DNA of 64,000 nt from Pseudomonas izuensis (lineage in GTDB: Bacteria; Pseudomonadota; Gammaproteobacteria; Pseudomonadales; Pseudomonadaceae). The stretch lies in the NCBI RefSeq assembly GCF_009861505.1, contig NZ_WTFT01000029.1, positions 1 through 64,000 on the forward strand, read 5' to 3'. Positions 9,076 through 17,758 of the stretch are shown here, piece after piece (position 1 is the stretch's first letter; the number at the start of each line of letters is the position of its first letter). The position numbers and the translations under genes were made by a program. The notes under the pieces were generated by a model that did no database searches, was not told where the DNA came from, and worked only from the letters and a program-made list of their open reading frames with translations.

Positions 9076-9153
9076 CGGCTACTCCTTGTAAAAAGAAGCG
9101 CGCAAGTTGCCGTAAGCGAAAGAGAAGATCAAGTGCAGTAAAGTGTCGGTGGA

Positions 9154-10440
9154 TCAGCCCAAATAGCGTGCGACGACCGCACGGTAGTTACCGTCCAGTG
9201 AATATCCGCCTACCACGATATTTCCATCGGCCTGGACTGCCAGTGAAGTTGCCGTATCCAGACTGCGACCGAGTCGGGTACGAACCCATCCGTCTCCATT
9301 GCCAAAGCCAGGGTCGAGAAGGCCGTCGCTGTAGCGGCCCAGAATAAAATCGGCCTCGACACCACCAATGGTTGCACCGGCCGTGACTACACTGCCATCC
9401 GGTTGTGCCTGTGCAGCGGACCACTGACAACCACTGCGTCCGAGTTCAAGTAAATGTGCCTGGCCGTCGTTGCAATGCTTGTCCGGGCGGCCATTGATGT
9501 GCAGTTTCAGGGAAAGGCAGCGCATCGGATCGCGGCTGCTGCCAAAACACTGCAGGTCGCCGTTAACCAGTTGGACAATCTGGCTGACTTGGGCACTTTG
9601 CCCCTGAGCCTTGAAATTCATGAATCCGTCTACGGCAAAACGCTCGTCCAAGCTGCCGTCGGCGTGATAGCGGGCCAGCAAACCTTCCTCGGGGAAGTTG
9701 ATCGATCCACCCACCAGGATTCGACCATCGCGTTGCACCCTCACGCTGTTGAGCCAGGTGTTCATCAACAAATGCCTGACGATCACAAATCCGCGGCCAT
9801 TGAAGGTGCTATCCAACTGACCATCAGGGTCGAGTCGTATGAGCAGGCCGGCATGATCGGCCAGTTCGAAATGATGGTTGGCCACCAGCACGATTCGGCC
9901 GTCCTCTTGTATCCCGGCATCACAGGCTTCGGCTCCCGGCACACCGGGAGGCAGCCAGGCATCGCGAATCCCGTGGGACAGATTGCCCGGCAGTCGCACG
10001 ACACGTCGGCCGTTGTCGCCAAACCCCTGGACCGGGCAGCCTTGCGGGTCGAATAGCGCCACGGCAGGAAGAGTGCGATGGGCATTTTCATAGTGCAGGC
10101 CGGTCAGCAGAATGTGCCCGTTGGGTAGCACTTGAACCTTGCCGGCCGTGGCTTCGAAGCCCGGTTCGAATTGTCCGATGACGCTGCCTTTGTAGCCGAA
10201 TGTCAGATCCGCCGAACCATCGTCCAGCAAGCGAGCCAGGCCAAAGCGGCTGCCTCCCGCCGTTCCGATCTTTGCCGCGACCAGCAAACGCCCCTGGGAA
10301 TCCAGGGCGACGCTGTTCGCCATGCTCGAAAGACTGCCGGCAAAGTACACCTGGGTTTTGCCGTGAGTGGCGAAGCTGCTATCGAGTTTCCCGGCGTTAG
10401 TGAACGCGGTCGGGAAAGCTAGAACGGACTGGATTGACAT
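9154..10440 (-). CDS. Delta-60 repeat protein
   Basis: 428 residues from the ATG at 10440, preceded by AAGGAGA; an upstream in-frame extension to 10506 has no ribosome site. The protein is a series of roughly 55-60-residue units, each with a DxxF-G-G turn such as LDSSFATHGK, DLTFGYKGSV, LDSTFNGRGF, LDERFAVDGF and LDPGFGNGDG, followed by beta strands ending in ILVGG- or IVVGG-like strings. This is the delta-60 repeat, probably a beta-propeller. No signal peptide is visible, so secretion, if any, is by another route. Function unknown. Confidence 0.85.
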   Translation of the reverse strand: MSIQSVLAFPTAFTNAGKLDSSFATHGKTQVYFAGSLSSMANSVALDSQGRLLVAAKIGTAGGSRFGLARLLDDGSADLTFGYKGSVIGQFEPGFEATAGKVQVLPNGHILLTGLHYENAHRTLPAVALFDPQGCPVQGFGDNGRRVVRLPGNLSHGIRDAWLPPGVPGAEACDAGIQEDGRIVLVANHHFELADHAGLLIRLDPDGQLDSTFNGRGFVIVRHLLMNTWLNSVRVQRDGRILVGGSINFPEEGLLARYHADGSLDERFAVDGFMNFKAQGQSAQVSQIVQLVNGDLQCFGSSRDPMRCLSLKLHINGRPDKHCNDGQAHLLELGRSGCQWSAAQAQPDGSVVTAGATIGGVEADFILGRYSDGLLDPGFGNGDGWVRTRLGRSLDTATSLAVQADGNIVVGGYSLDGNYRAVVARYLG

Positions 10441-10697
10441 GCGCGCATCTCCTTGCGAGTCGTCCTGGTCCAAGGGTTGGGAGTGGCGACTTAATAAGAA
10501 GAACATTCAATCCCTGAATGCCTGGATGCACAACTGACAGAACTAACAGGCGGAGGGTCGTTGTGCGCCACAACAGTGTCTTTTCGAACCATTGGCAAGC
10601 TTGCAAAGTATTAAACGTGCGCTAGTTCAAATAACGAAGTATTGCAAGTGCGTTGGGTCAGTAAAAAAGCTGGAACTAACGACAGGGGAAGGAGGGC

Positions 10698-10721
10698 GCG
10701 GATTACCTCGCAGTAATCCGC
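10698..10721 (-). terminator. Hairpin after the 88-aa gene, possible terminator
   Basis: Nine-base stem GCGGATTAC / GTAATCCGC with a 6-base loop, 8 bases past the stop of the minus-strand gene at 10729. The T-tract is weak (GCCCTCCTT), so termination may be partial. Confidence 0.45.
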
Positions 10722-10728
10722 AAAACTA

Positions 10729-10995
10729 TTAATTTGGCATCGACCACGACTGCAGTTTGTAACCTTCCAGGCTCAACTCTTCACGGGCCTGTTCAAGCAG
10801 GCGTTGAAGCTGCTCGGGATCGGTGTAGGCGCTGCTCGGAATCTGCTTGCGACCTATACTGTTGTTGGTGCGGTCGATGACGGTGAGGCTGAGTTCGCCG
10901 TTACCGTCCTGTGGGGCCCAGGCCACGCACTGGAAAGGTTTAAATGCGCGGTCGGCAATCAAAAGAGCTTCGTTGATACGGAGCGGGGCGTTCAT
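10729..10995 (-). CDS. Conserved hypothetical protein (88 aa)
   Basis: Starts at MNAPLRINEALLIADRAFK (ATG at 10995, preceded by AGAGAAGATCCC); the frame is open to 11019 but without a better start. It reads as a small alpha/beta protein: a beta-rich middle (FQCVAWAPQDGNGELSLTVI) and a C-terminal helix (DPEQLQRLLEQAREELSLEG). No known family recognised. It is divergent from the sigma-54 activator gene, 343 bp apart. Confidence 0.65.
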   Translation of the reverse strand: MNAPLRINEALLIADRAFKPFQCVAWAPQDGNGELSLTVIDRTNNSIGRKQIPSSAYTDPEQLQRLLEQAREELSLEGYKLQSWSMPN

Positions 10996-11338
10996 GGGAT
11001 CTTCTCTCTGTATGCCCAATCAAGTGATGTGCCGACGGTTGGGCTTACCGTTCGGCTGGTTACTTGTACTGATGCCCGCTACCGGGGTTCGGGTCACACA
11101 CAATGAAAAGAAATTTCAACTTTTTGTCAGATGCCCATTGCAAACACTTGTTTTGAAAGCTGAATGAAAGGAAAGACTCGTTAGGTAACTATCGATGCAG
11201 TTTCTTATAACTCTTTACACAACAACCCTATAGTCAAACGGTACAAGGCCACGTCAAATTCTTGCTAATGTTACAGCCAGGTCCGCCAAATGACTGTTTT
11301 TAATAAAATTTCCCCGGATTTGGCGCCAAGGAACCGTC
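10996..11338. other. Divergent intergenic region, AT-richer, no gene seen
   Basis: 343 bp between two divergent starts. It must hold both promoters, but no confident -35/-10 or -24/-12 pair was found. The part from about 11100 to 11300 is visibly richer in A and T than the flanking genes. AAGGA at 11328-11332 is the ribosome site of the next gene. Confidence 0.4.
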
Positions 11339-12664
11339 ATGAGCGAAGCGCCAGCCTTACGACGTCTATTAGTGGTTGATCCCGACGACGACTGCCATCG
11401 TGTGTTGCCGGGATTACGCTCCGTGGGTTGGGATGTTGACAGCTGTTCGCTGGAAAACGCCTCCGACCGAACCTGTGATGTGGGTTTGTTACGCCTGCAG
11501 CCTTTTCATCTCGAACACCCGGACGCCGTCAAGGAACTGATCAGCCGCAGCGGAACCGAATGGATCGCCGTCCTGAATCAGGAAGTCCTGCGCCTGCAAA
11601 ATGTCGGGGACTTTGTCTGTGAATGGTTTTTTGACTTCCATACCTTGCCGTTCGACGTCTCCAGGGTCCAGGTCACACTGGGCAGGGCGTTTGGCATGGC
11701 GCGCCTGCGCGGGCAGGGCACGGTTCATATCGATCAGCCCGAGCACGAACTGCTGGGCGACAGCAAGCCCATACGTGAGTTGCGCAAGCTGCTCAGCAAG
11801 CTGGCACCCACTGAGTCGCCGGTGTTGATTCGCGGCGAAAGCGGGACGGGCAAGGAACTGGTTGCCCGCACGTTGCATCGGCTATCGCTGCGTCACAGTA
11901 AACCCTTTGTCGCGATCAATTGTGGCGCGATTCCCGAGCACCTGATCCAGTCCGAACTGTTCGGTCACGAGAAGGGTGCCTTTACGGGTGCCCATCAACG
12001 CAAGATCGGGCGGCTCGAAGCGGCTAACGGCGGCACGCTGTTTCTCGACGAGATCGGTGATCTGCCCCTGGAGCTGCAGGCGAACCTGCTGCGTTTCCTC
12101 CAGGAAAAGCACATCGAACGGGTGGGTGGCAGTCAACCGATTCCGGTGGATGTACGGGTGTTGGCCGCGACCCACGTCGATCTCGAGGCCGCGATCGAGA
12201 AGAAACGCTTTCGTGAAGATCTTTACTATCGCCTGAACGTGTTGCAGGTCGCAACCGCCCCCCTGCGTGAACGCAATGGCGATCTGTCGATGCTGGCCAA
12301 CCACTTTTCCCATTTCTACAGCCACGAAACCGGCCGCCGTCCGCGCAGCTTCAGCGAAGACGCCTTGATTGCCATGGGCAAGCATGACTGGCCGGGTAAT
12401 GTTCGTGAGCTGGCCAACCGGGTGCGTCGCGGGTTGGTACTGGCCGAAGGCCGGCAGATCGAAGCGCGAGACCTGGGGCTGATCAGCCATCAGGGCGTTG
12501 CCCCGCCTATGGGCACGCTGGAAGAGTACAAGTACCGGGCAGAGCGCCAGGCCTTGTGCGATGTGCTTAACCGCCACAGCGATAATTTGAGCATCGCCGC
12601 CAAGGTACTGGGGATATCCAGGCCGACCTTTTACCGTCTGTTGCACAAGCATCAGATCCGTTAA
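11339..12664 (+). CDS. Sigma-54-dependent transcriptional activator (Fis family)
   Basis: 441 residues. N-terminal domain (1-115) looks like a receiver fold (LLVVDPDDDCH) but where the phospho-Asp strand should be it reads DVGLLRLQPF, so it seems degenerate, as in FleQ/VpsR-type activators. The AAA+ domain has Walker A GESGTGKE (Lys172), GAFTGA at 213-218 for sigma-54 contact, and Walker B GGTLFLDEIGD. The C-terminal Fis-type helix-turn-helix is LSIAAKVLGISRPTFYRLLH. It converges on the fap operon, whose promoter region carries a sigma-54-type site, so it is the obvious candidate regulator. It has a strong terminator downstream. Confidence 0.9.
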   Translation: MSEAPALRRLLVVDPDDDCHRVLPGLRSVGWDVDSCSLENASDRTCDVGLLRLQPFHLEHPDAVKELISRSGTEWIAVLNQEVLRLQNVGDFVCEWFFDFHTLPFDVSRVQVTLGRAFGMARLRGQGTVHIDQPEHELLGDSKPIRELRKLLSKLAPTESPVLIRGESGTGKELVARTLHRLSLRHSKPFVAINCGAIPEHLIQSELFGHEKGAFTGAHQRKIGRLEAANGGTLFLDEIGDLPLELQANLLRFLQEKHIERVGGSQPIPVDVRVLAATHVDLEAAIEKKRFREDLYYRLNVLQVATAPLRERNGDLSMLANHFSHFYSHETGRRPRSFSEDALIAMGKHDWPGNVRELANRVRRGLVLAEGRQIEARDLGLISHQGVAPPMGTLEEYKYRAERQALCDVLNRHSDNLSIAAKVLGISRPTFYRLLHKHQIR

Positions 12665-12670
12665 ACACAC

Positions 12671-12771
12671 CTGTAGGAGCGAGCTTGCTCGCGAAAAACG
12701 TCAGGACAACGCGATCATTCAAGAGGCCCGCGTTTTCGTTCACGTCCATCGCGAGCAAGCTCGCTCCTACA
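12671..12771. repeat. REPIN
   Basis: Opposed REP arms TGTAGGAGCGAGCTTGCTCG and CGAGCAAGCTCGCTCCTACA around a spacer of about 60 bp, directly after the activator gene. Confidence 0.9.
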
Positions 12772-12772
12772 A

Positions 12773-12809
12773 GCCCCGCTGCGACCTGAATCGCAGTGGG
12801 GCTTTTTTG
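12773..12809 (+). terminator. Intrinsic terminator of the sigma-54 activator gene
   Basis: GCCCCGCTGCGA / TCGCAGTGGGGC, a 12-bp stem with one G-U pair, 6-base loop, then TTTTTT on the plus strand. It lies between the activator and the fapF end and may also protect each from the other's transcripts. Confidence 0.9.
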
Positions 12810-12820
12810 TGGGTGCGGGA

Positions 12821-14101
12821 TCAGAAGTAGTACGGGAATTTCAGGCTGAAGGAAAAGTCCGGCGAGTCTTCGGTCAGGCCGATGGCCAGGTTAGGAACGA
12901 TCGTCAGGTTATCGGAGGCTGCCAGGGTCATGCCGATGTTGAAGTTGGCCGAGTTGTAGTCGCTGTTGGTAATCGATTGCCAATCGCCACCGTCCGGTTT
13001 GATCTTGCTCTTGCGAGCGAACTGATCGGTGAACGAGAACGACATACTCATCTTCTCGTTCAAGGCGAATGCAATGCCGGCGCCGACCTGCCAGGAATCA
13101 CCCAGTTTCACGTCGCCTTTTACTTTGGAATTGATCTGGGGGCTGATGTCGCTGAAAGAGTCCTCCATGTTGTAGGTGTAGGAAAGGCTGCCGAACAGTA
13201 CCGCCGGGTCGAAGGTCTTGACCAGCGAGATACCCGGGGTGATGGCCCAGACACCATTGCCGGTAGGCAAGTCCTCGGGGACCGAGAGGTTGTCGTTGCT
13301 CGGATCGTTGACCAGCTTGATGCCGTAAGGGTCCTTGCCGGTCGGCGCCTTGATGCGCAGCGTAGCGACCGCGTCGGGCAGGTTGACCGACTCATCCAGA
13401 AATTTGTAGGCAACCCCGACGTTCACATCGCCGATGGTCGGGTCGCGGGTAACGGTTGCGTCCGATGTCACCGGTCCTGCGCCGCCGGCGCCACCGGAGG
13501 AATATGTTGATTCGCGATACACTACGGGGACGTTGATGTCGAACTGCCACCGTTGTGCTACGTTGTAACGAGCGGTCAGGTCCAGTGTCCAGTTGTCGGC
13601 CTTGATGCGGTCGAGGTTGATGTCGCCGAGAAAAATCGAGTCCAGTGCCAGGAAGCCGTTGAGCGTCAGTGCGCGGGTATCGTAGTGGGTATAGGTCAGG
13701 CCGGTTTCGACACTGAATTTGCCACCGCCGAAGAACCCGCTGGCTTCGTCGTACAGGTTCGAAACGCTTTGTGCCGGTTCCGAGTCATCCTTGAGCGACT
13801 GCCCGTAGGAACTGCCTGTCGTCCCGGGCGCACCGGTGGCCACCGTCTGGCCACCCTTGGGCGTTTCGGCAGGGGATTTGGTCAGGCGTTTGGGAGCAGG
13901 TGTCGTCGGTGCTTCTTCGACTTGGCGAACGCGCTGCTCGAGGACCATCAGCGCGTTCTGTTGTGCTTCGTAACGTTGTTTCAACTCCATGAGTTCTTGT
14001 TTTAGTGCTTCAACCTGGGGATCCGGTGCTGCGTATAGCAATGTTGCCGGGGCCAGGCTACTCAAACAGACAATAGCTCTGAACGTTAACGATCGATGCA
14101 T
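12821..14101 (-). CDS. fapF: FapF, outer-membrane secretion pore for Fap amyloid
   Basis: 426 residues. Signal peptide to about residue 24 (..ATLLYA-APDP), then a predicted N-terminal coiled coil (PQVEALKQELMELKQRYEAQ onward), a Pro/Thr/Gly-rich plug or linker, and a long beta-rich C-terminal barrel ending in FPYYF, with the aromatic last residue of outer-membrane proteins. FapF trimers export FapA, FapB, FapC and FapE. Last gene of the operon; the stop is 12 bases from the opposing terminator. Confidence 0.95.
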   Translation of the reverse strand: MHRSLTFRAIVCLSSLAPATLLYAAPDPQVEALKQELMELKQRYEAQQNALMVLEQRVRQVEEAPTTPAPKRLTKSPAETPKGGQTVATGAPGTTGSSYGQSLKDDSEPAQSVSNLYDEASGFFGGGKFSVETGLTYTHYDTRALTLNGFLALDSIFLGDINLDRIKADNWTLDLTARYNVAQRWQFDINVPVVYRESTYSSGGAGGAGPVTSDATVTRDPTIGDVNVGVAYKFLDESVNLPDAVATLRIKAPTGKDPYGIKLVNDPSNDNLSVPEDLPTGNGVWAITPGISLVKTFDPAVLFGSLSYTYNMEDSFSDISPQINSKVKGDVKLGDSWQVGAGIAFALNEKMSMSFSFTDQFARKSKIKPDGGDWQSITNSDYNSANFNIGMTLAASDNLTIVPNLAIGLTEDSPDFSFSLKFPYYF

Positions 14102-14147
14102 GGGTTAGCCGTCCCTTCTGACTACAGATGATGAGACTGAGCGTAGA

Positions 14148-14900
14148 TCAGAATCCGATAGTGCGAAGACCTTTGAGTTGGTCCAGGTTGCCGTTCAGTG
14201 ACCCGCCTGTTGACACGTTGTCACGCAGCACGACATTGAGGGAGGTGAGGTTGCGGACCTGGTTGCTGGCGCCGAGCAACGTCGTGTTCTGCATCAGCCC
14301 GCCCTGGCCCAGCCGTTGAATGGTGCTGCCCTGGTTGTTGTTGGCCACGATGTTGAGTTGCACGCCATTACCGGTCGAGGTAACACTCAGCGTACCTGCG
14401 TCATTGGAACGGGCCAGTGTCGAGTTCGCGGCCAATGCCTGGCCCTGCGGTTGCGTTGCGGGCGCCTGGTTGGCCTTGGTGACGTTGATGTCGACGTTGT
14501 TGTAGGCCGTATTGTTGTCGCCAGCAGCCCGCACGACTTGGGTGACGCCTTCGGTAGTGTTGAGACCGTTGCCACCAGTGACGGTACCGGTGCCGGTGCT
14601 GGTGTTTTGCGAACTCGCCGAGCCATTACCTTTTTCGTCGATCATCGACACATAGAACTGTGGCTTGCTGGTCGATTGTTGAACTTGCAACGAGGAAGTT
14701 GCCCCGATGATGTCACCCTTGGCATTTTGCCAAGCGCTGGTCATGACCACGCCGAAACTGATGATCCGTCCCGGCATGACATAGCGGCCTCGCAGGGTCG
14801 CCAATTCCTGATCCTTCAGTTCGATGGGTTTGAACATTTCTGCCTGGGCCGACAGGCTGGCGGTCAGGCAAACCACGGCCAGCCAGATTGAAGTCTTCAT
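14148..14900 (-). CDS. fapE: FapE, minor fibre-associated Fap protein
   Basis: 250 residues from the ATG at 14900, preceded by GGGAGACTTCA; the longer frame to 14963 overlaps fapD and lacks a site. Signal peptide MKTSIWLAVVCLTASLSAQA. The mature protein begins EMFKPIELKDQELATLRGRY and has Asn/Gln/Thr-rich beta segments (NIVANNNQGSTIQRLGQGG). FapE is known as a fibre-associated component in Pseudomonas; its exact role is open. Confidence 0.92.
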   Translation of the reverse strand: MKTSIWLAVVCLTASLSAQAEMFKPIELKDQELATLRGRYVMPGRIISFGVVMTSAWQNAKGDIIGATSSLQVQQSTSKPQFYVSMIDEKGNGSASSQNTSTGTGTVTGGNGLNTTEGVTQVVRAAGDNNTAYNNVDINVTKANQAPATQPQGQALAANSTLARSNDAGTLSVTSTGNGVQLNIVANNNQGSTIQRLGQGGLMQNTTLLGASNQVRNLTSLNVVLRDNVSTGGSLNGNLDQLKGLRTIGF

Positions 14901-14934
14901 TGAAGTCTCCCGGAGCGTCATGCTCCCATTGTTA

Positions 14935-15615
14935 TTAGAAGAAGTCGCTTTGGATGAATCCATAATCCAACAACTGTGCGTCTGGCACCGGGGTGAAATT
15001 GTTGATGCGGTTCTTGGCGGTCAGGGGCATGGGAGGGTCGAGCAACGCATTGGTTTTGTCGTAGCCCTTGCCGATGACGGCAAAGATGATGCCGTTCCAG
15101 CCTTTGATGAAGTCGTCGACTTTGTAGCGTTTATGACCGAGTACCGGATCTCCGACGTAGACCCAGTCGTTGTGGACTCTTTGCATGACCACAAAATGTT
15201 TGTAGCCACGGATATCCATGAGGACGACTACCGGAATCTTGATGTCCTTCAATGTTTCTGTCGCTACCCGGTAGCCACGGGCCCGCATGCCGATACTTTC
15301 CACGTAGCGCTTCATGTCGAGCATGGAGAAGCCCTGGACGCGGACAAGATTTTGATCTGAATGTGCCAGCATGCCTTCGATAATCTGTTCTTCATTCACG
15401 TCCAGCCAATAGGCCTGGCGCAAGATGGTCGCCAGGGCAGCTGCGCCGCAACTGAAGTCGGTTTTCTGTTGTACCAGGTCGGCAAATTTACGCTCGCGTA
15501 CGCTCTGGATCGGTTTGTACACCACCGCGCCACCCGGCAGGATGGAAAGCGGCAGTTGTGCAGCCTCGATCACGCTGGCCACGCAGAGCAAAAGTGCCAA
15601 GGCGATAATGCGCAT
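14935..15615 (-). CDS. fapD: FapD, C39-like cysteine protease of the Fap system
   Basis: 226 residues with a signal peptide (MRIIALALLLCVASVIEA). The papain-like C39 triad is readable: Cys56 in KTDFSCGAAALATIL, His140 in YKHFVVMQ and Asp156 in VGDPVLGHKRY. It is thought to process or assist secretion of Fap subunits in the periplasm. An intrinsic terminator lies between it and fapC, so its dose probably depends on read-through. Confidence 0.95.
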   Translation of the reverse strand: MRIIALALLLCVASVIEAAQLPLSILPGGAVVYKPIQSVRERKFADLVQQKTDFSCGAAALATILRQAYWLDVNEEQIIEGMLAHSDQNLVRVQGFSMLDMKRYVESIGMRARGYRVATETLKDIKIPVVVLMDIRGYKHFVVMQRVHNDWVYVGDPVLGHKRYKVDDFIKGWNGIIFAVIGKGYDKTNALLDPPMPLTAKNRINNFTPVPDAQLLDYGFIQSDFF

Positions 15616-15639
15616 GTGGGACGCCTTCTGGTTGTGTTG

Positions 15640-15664
15640 AAAAAAGGCCCCCGTACGGGGGCCT
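15640..15664 (-). terminator. Intrinsic terminator inside the fap operon, between fapC and fapD
   Basis: On the minus strand, AGGCCCCC-GTAC-GGGGGCCT, a perfect 8-bp GC stem, is followed by TTTTTT. It lies 14 bases after the fapC stop and 25 bases before the fapD start. Such a site should end most transcripts after fapABC and leave fapDEF at a lower level. Confidence 0.9.
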
Positions 15665-15677
15665 CAACAGACAGCAT

Positions 15678-17132
15678 TTAGAACGATTGGTTGGCGATGG
15701 ACAGCGAGTTGCTTTGTTGGTTGCCCACACCGGCCGCTACGTTGACGCCCAGGTTGCCACTGCCGCCATTCACCGATCCACTCAGGGTAGCAGTGTTGGT
15801 CACAGGGTTGGCCCAGCCAGTTGGAGTCAGCACTTGGTAGGAAACAGTGTTGCTCAGATCAAACGAGCTGCTTTCGCTGAAGCTCTTCGCTTTGTCGTAC
15901 GCAGATTCGGACGATTTGCTGCCCGATTTGTCGAACGAGGAAGAGGCCGATTTCTCGACCGATTTATCGAACGATTTTTCGAACGAGGAATCGCGGGACT
16001 TATCGTACGAAGAGCTGTTCGATCTGTCGTACGAGGAGTCGCGCGATTTGTCGAACGAGGATTGGTGCGATTTGTCGAACGATTTGTCGATCGATGCGTC
16101 AAGCGATGCGTTGAGCGATACGTTAAGCGACTTGTCGGAACTGCTGCTGCGGGTGTGATTGCCGTACGTATTGGATTGCGAGGCTGCCGCAGAAGCGTCC
16201 AAAGATGCGTTCAGGGAAGCATTCACAGAAGCACTCGAAGATCCGCTTGCACTGCTGCTGTTGGAGCCGCTTGCAGTCATGCTGTTCGAACCACTCGCAG
16301 CGCTGTCGTTGGAACCACTGGCATGGCTGCTTTTTGAACCGCTGACATCAACGCTAACAGACTTGCTGGAGTTAGAGTTCTTCGAACCGGCAGCAGCCCA
16401 ACTCGAAGAATTGCTTTGACTGCCGCTCGCTTCGAAAGACTTATCGAAGGAAGCGCTGCCGCTCTTCGTGGTGGTGAGCGTGATCGTATCGAGGCGGAAG
16501 GTCCGATCGGCTTCGTTGGTTACGACCAGGCCAGGACCAGTTTGATTGGCAGAGGCGGAGGCTGTTGCGTTGCCGAGTGGGGCATTGGAGTTGGCAATTG
16601 CCATGGTGTTTTTCTGTTGGTTAAGGTCGCCACCAGCAATGTTGATACCCATGTTGCCGCTGCCGCCATTACCCGATCCGCTCATCACAGCAGAGGCTGT
16701 GCTGCCGTAGTTGTAGACCTTGTTATTGTTGCTGTATTGCGTGACTTTGGCAGTAGCACTGGCATCACCGAACACGAAGCTGTTATCGCGACCGGAGTTG
16801 TCGGATGCAGCGTTTGCGATGGCGGCCGCGTTGTCTTGTTGGTTGCCGTCGCCTGCAGCCACGTTGACGCCGACGTTGCCGCTGGTGCCGGTGGCAGAGT
16901 CGGTCATCTCAGCGCTGTTCTGAGTCCCTTCGTTGTAGATGCGATTGTTGGTGCTGCTTTGCTTGTCGGTAGCATTGGCAGTCGCATAAACAGGGATCTT
17001 GGTTGGAGGTGGGGTGTGGTGGTTGTTATGATGGCCGTGGTGGTGCTCATCATTCTGTCCAGCGTGTACAGCTACAGCCATGACCGCAGCAATTGCGAAA
17101 ACCAGAGGCTTGAGTGCCATCGAAGGTTTCAT
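15678..17132 (-). CDS. fapC: FapC, major functional amyloid subunit
   Basis: 484 residues. Signal peptide ends near Ala24. The mature N-terminus has seven His in ten positions (30-32, 34, 35, 38, 39). Three amyloid repeats follow the family pattern: about 50-107 (GNVGVNVAAGDGNQQDN), 123-180 (GNMGINIAGGDLNQQKN) and 445-484 (GNLGVNVAAGVGNQQSN). Repeats 1 and 2 are nearly adjacent; between 2 and 3 there is a linker of about 260 residues, extremely rich in Ser with SGSNSSSASGSSSAS- and DKSRDSSYDRSNSSS-like tandem units. I see no cysteine. FapC forms the biofilm amyloid fibres. Confidence 0.95.
   Translation of the reverse strand: MKPSMALKPLVFAIAAVMAVAVHAGQNDEHHHGHHNNHHTPPPTKIPVYATANATDKQSSTNNRIYNEGTQNSAEMTDSATGTSGNVGVNVAAGDGNQQDNAAAIANAASDNSGRDNSFVFGDASATAKVTQYSNNNKVYNYGSTASAVMSGSGNGGSGNMGINIAGGDLNQQKNTMAIANSNAPLGNATASASANQTGPGLVVTNEADRTFRLDTITLTTTKSGSASFDKSFEASGSQSNSSSWAAAGSKNSNSSKSVSVDVSGSKSSHASGSNDSAASGSNSMTASGSNSSSASGSSSASVNASLNASLDASAAASQSNTYGNHTRSSSSDKSLNVSLNASLDASIDKSFDKSHQSSFDKSRDSSYDRSNSSSYDKSRDSSFEKSFDKSVEKSASSSFDKSGSKSSESAYDKAKSFSESSSFDLSNTVSYQVLTPTGWANPVTNTATLSGSVNGGSGNLGVNVAAGVGNQQSNSLSIANQSF
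15880..16420. repeat. Low-complexity repeated DNA in the fapC linker
   Basis: Many degenerate copies of units such as GATTTGTCGAACGA and TCGCGCGATTTGTCGAAC, encoding the Asp/Lys/Ser and Ser/Gly/Asn repeats of the FapC linker. Such a tract may change length by slippage or recombination between strains. Confidence 0.75.
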
Positions 17133-17184
17133 GGTGATTCTCCGTACTTTATTTTAGGTTAAGTGTTGTTATTACCTGTTTGGG

Positions 17185-17757
17185 TCAATCCACGACCCGT
17201 ACGCTCAGGGTGTTGGCCATTCGGTTTCCCACCCCGGCGCTCTGATTCAACTGAATCACCCCACGGCTACCGGTGAAAGCCTGGTCACTGGTAGAGACCT
17301 GGCGATAGCCTGGTGCAGAGTCAGTTGGATCGGAGTTGATGAGCAGCGCCACGTTCTGTTGCATGAGGACGCTGTCGTCGAGACTTTGCGGCTGAGCACT
17401 GATGCTGATACTCAGTGCGTTGGCTTGCTGAGTGCTGGCGCCCGAGCTCTGGTTCACGCCCAGAGCGCCGCTGCCATGGCTGAAGGAGTCGCCCTGGATG
17501 CTGGACCGCGCATCGATCCTGGGGTCGACAATCGTACGCAGCCGTTGGCGAATCTGGGTGCTCGCGCTGGCGTCACGGCCCACGGCGATGGCCCGGGCGT
17601 TGGCTTGTTGTTGCAGATCGCCCGCCGCCTGGTTGACGGTGAGGTTGCCCTGGTATTGAGCGCCCGAACCGCTGATTTCGGCGTTATCGATGACGGGGGA
17701 TTGGGCAAAGGTCGATGCACTGCAAAACATGGCGATCATCAGCAGCGTACGATTCAT
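17185..17757 (-). CDS. fapB: FapB, minor amyloid subunit/nucleator
   Basis: 190 residues. Signal peptide MNRTLLMIAMFCSASTFAQ. Three imperfect amyloid repeats, with core strings QGNLTVNQAAGDLQQQANAR, GALGVNQSSGASTQQANALS and GVIQLNQSAGVGNRMANTLS. FapB is the proposed nucleator of FapC fibres. It starts one base after the fapA stop region, consistent with tight coupling. Confidence 0.95.
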   Translation of the reverse strand: MNRTLLMIAMFCSASTFAQSPVIDNAEISGSGAQYQGNLTVNQAAGDLQQQANARAIAVGRDASASTQIRQRLRTIVDPRIDARSSIQGDSFSHGSGALGVNQSSGASTQQANALSISISAQPQSLDDSVLMQQNVALLINSDPTDSAPGYRQVSTSDQAFTGSRGVIQLNQSAGVGNRMANTLSVRVVD

Positions 17758-17758
17758 C

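Noticed and set aside
12809..13510. 233-codon frame opposite fapF and other long frames opposite fapC (15687-16337, 16416-17162)
   Set aside because: They mirror the Fap genes; the Val/Gly/Arg-rich products are typical of antisense reading.
15880..16420. Repeat array that might be a CRISPR or satellite
   Set aside because: The units are degenerate, in frame, and encode the FapC linker; there are no unique spacers.
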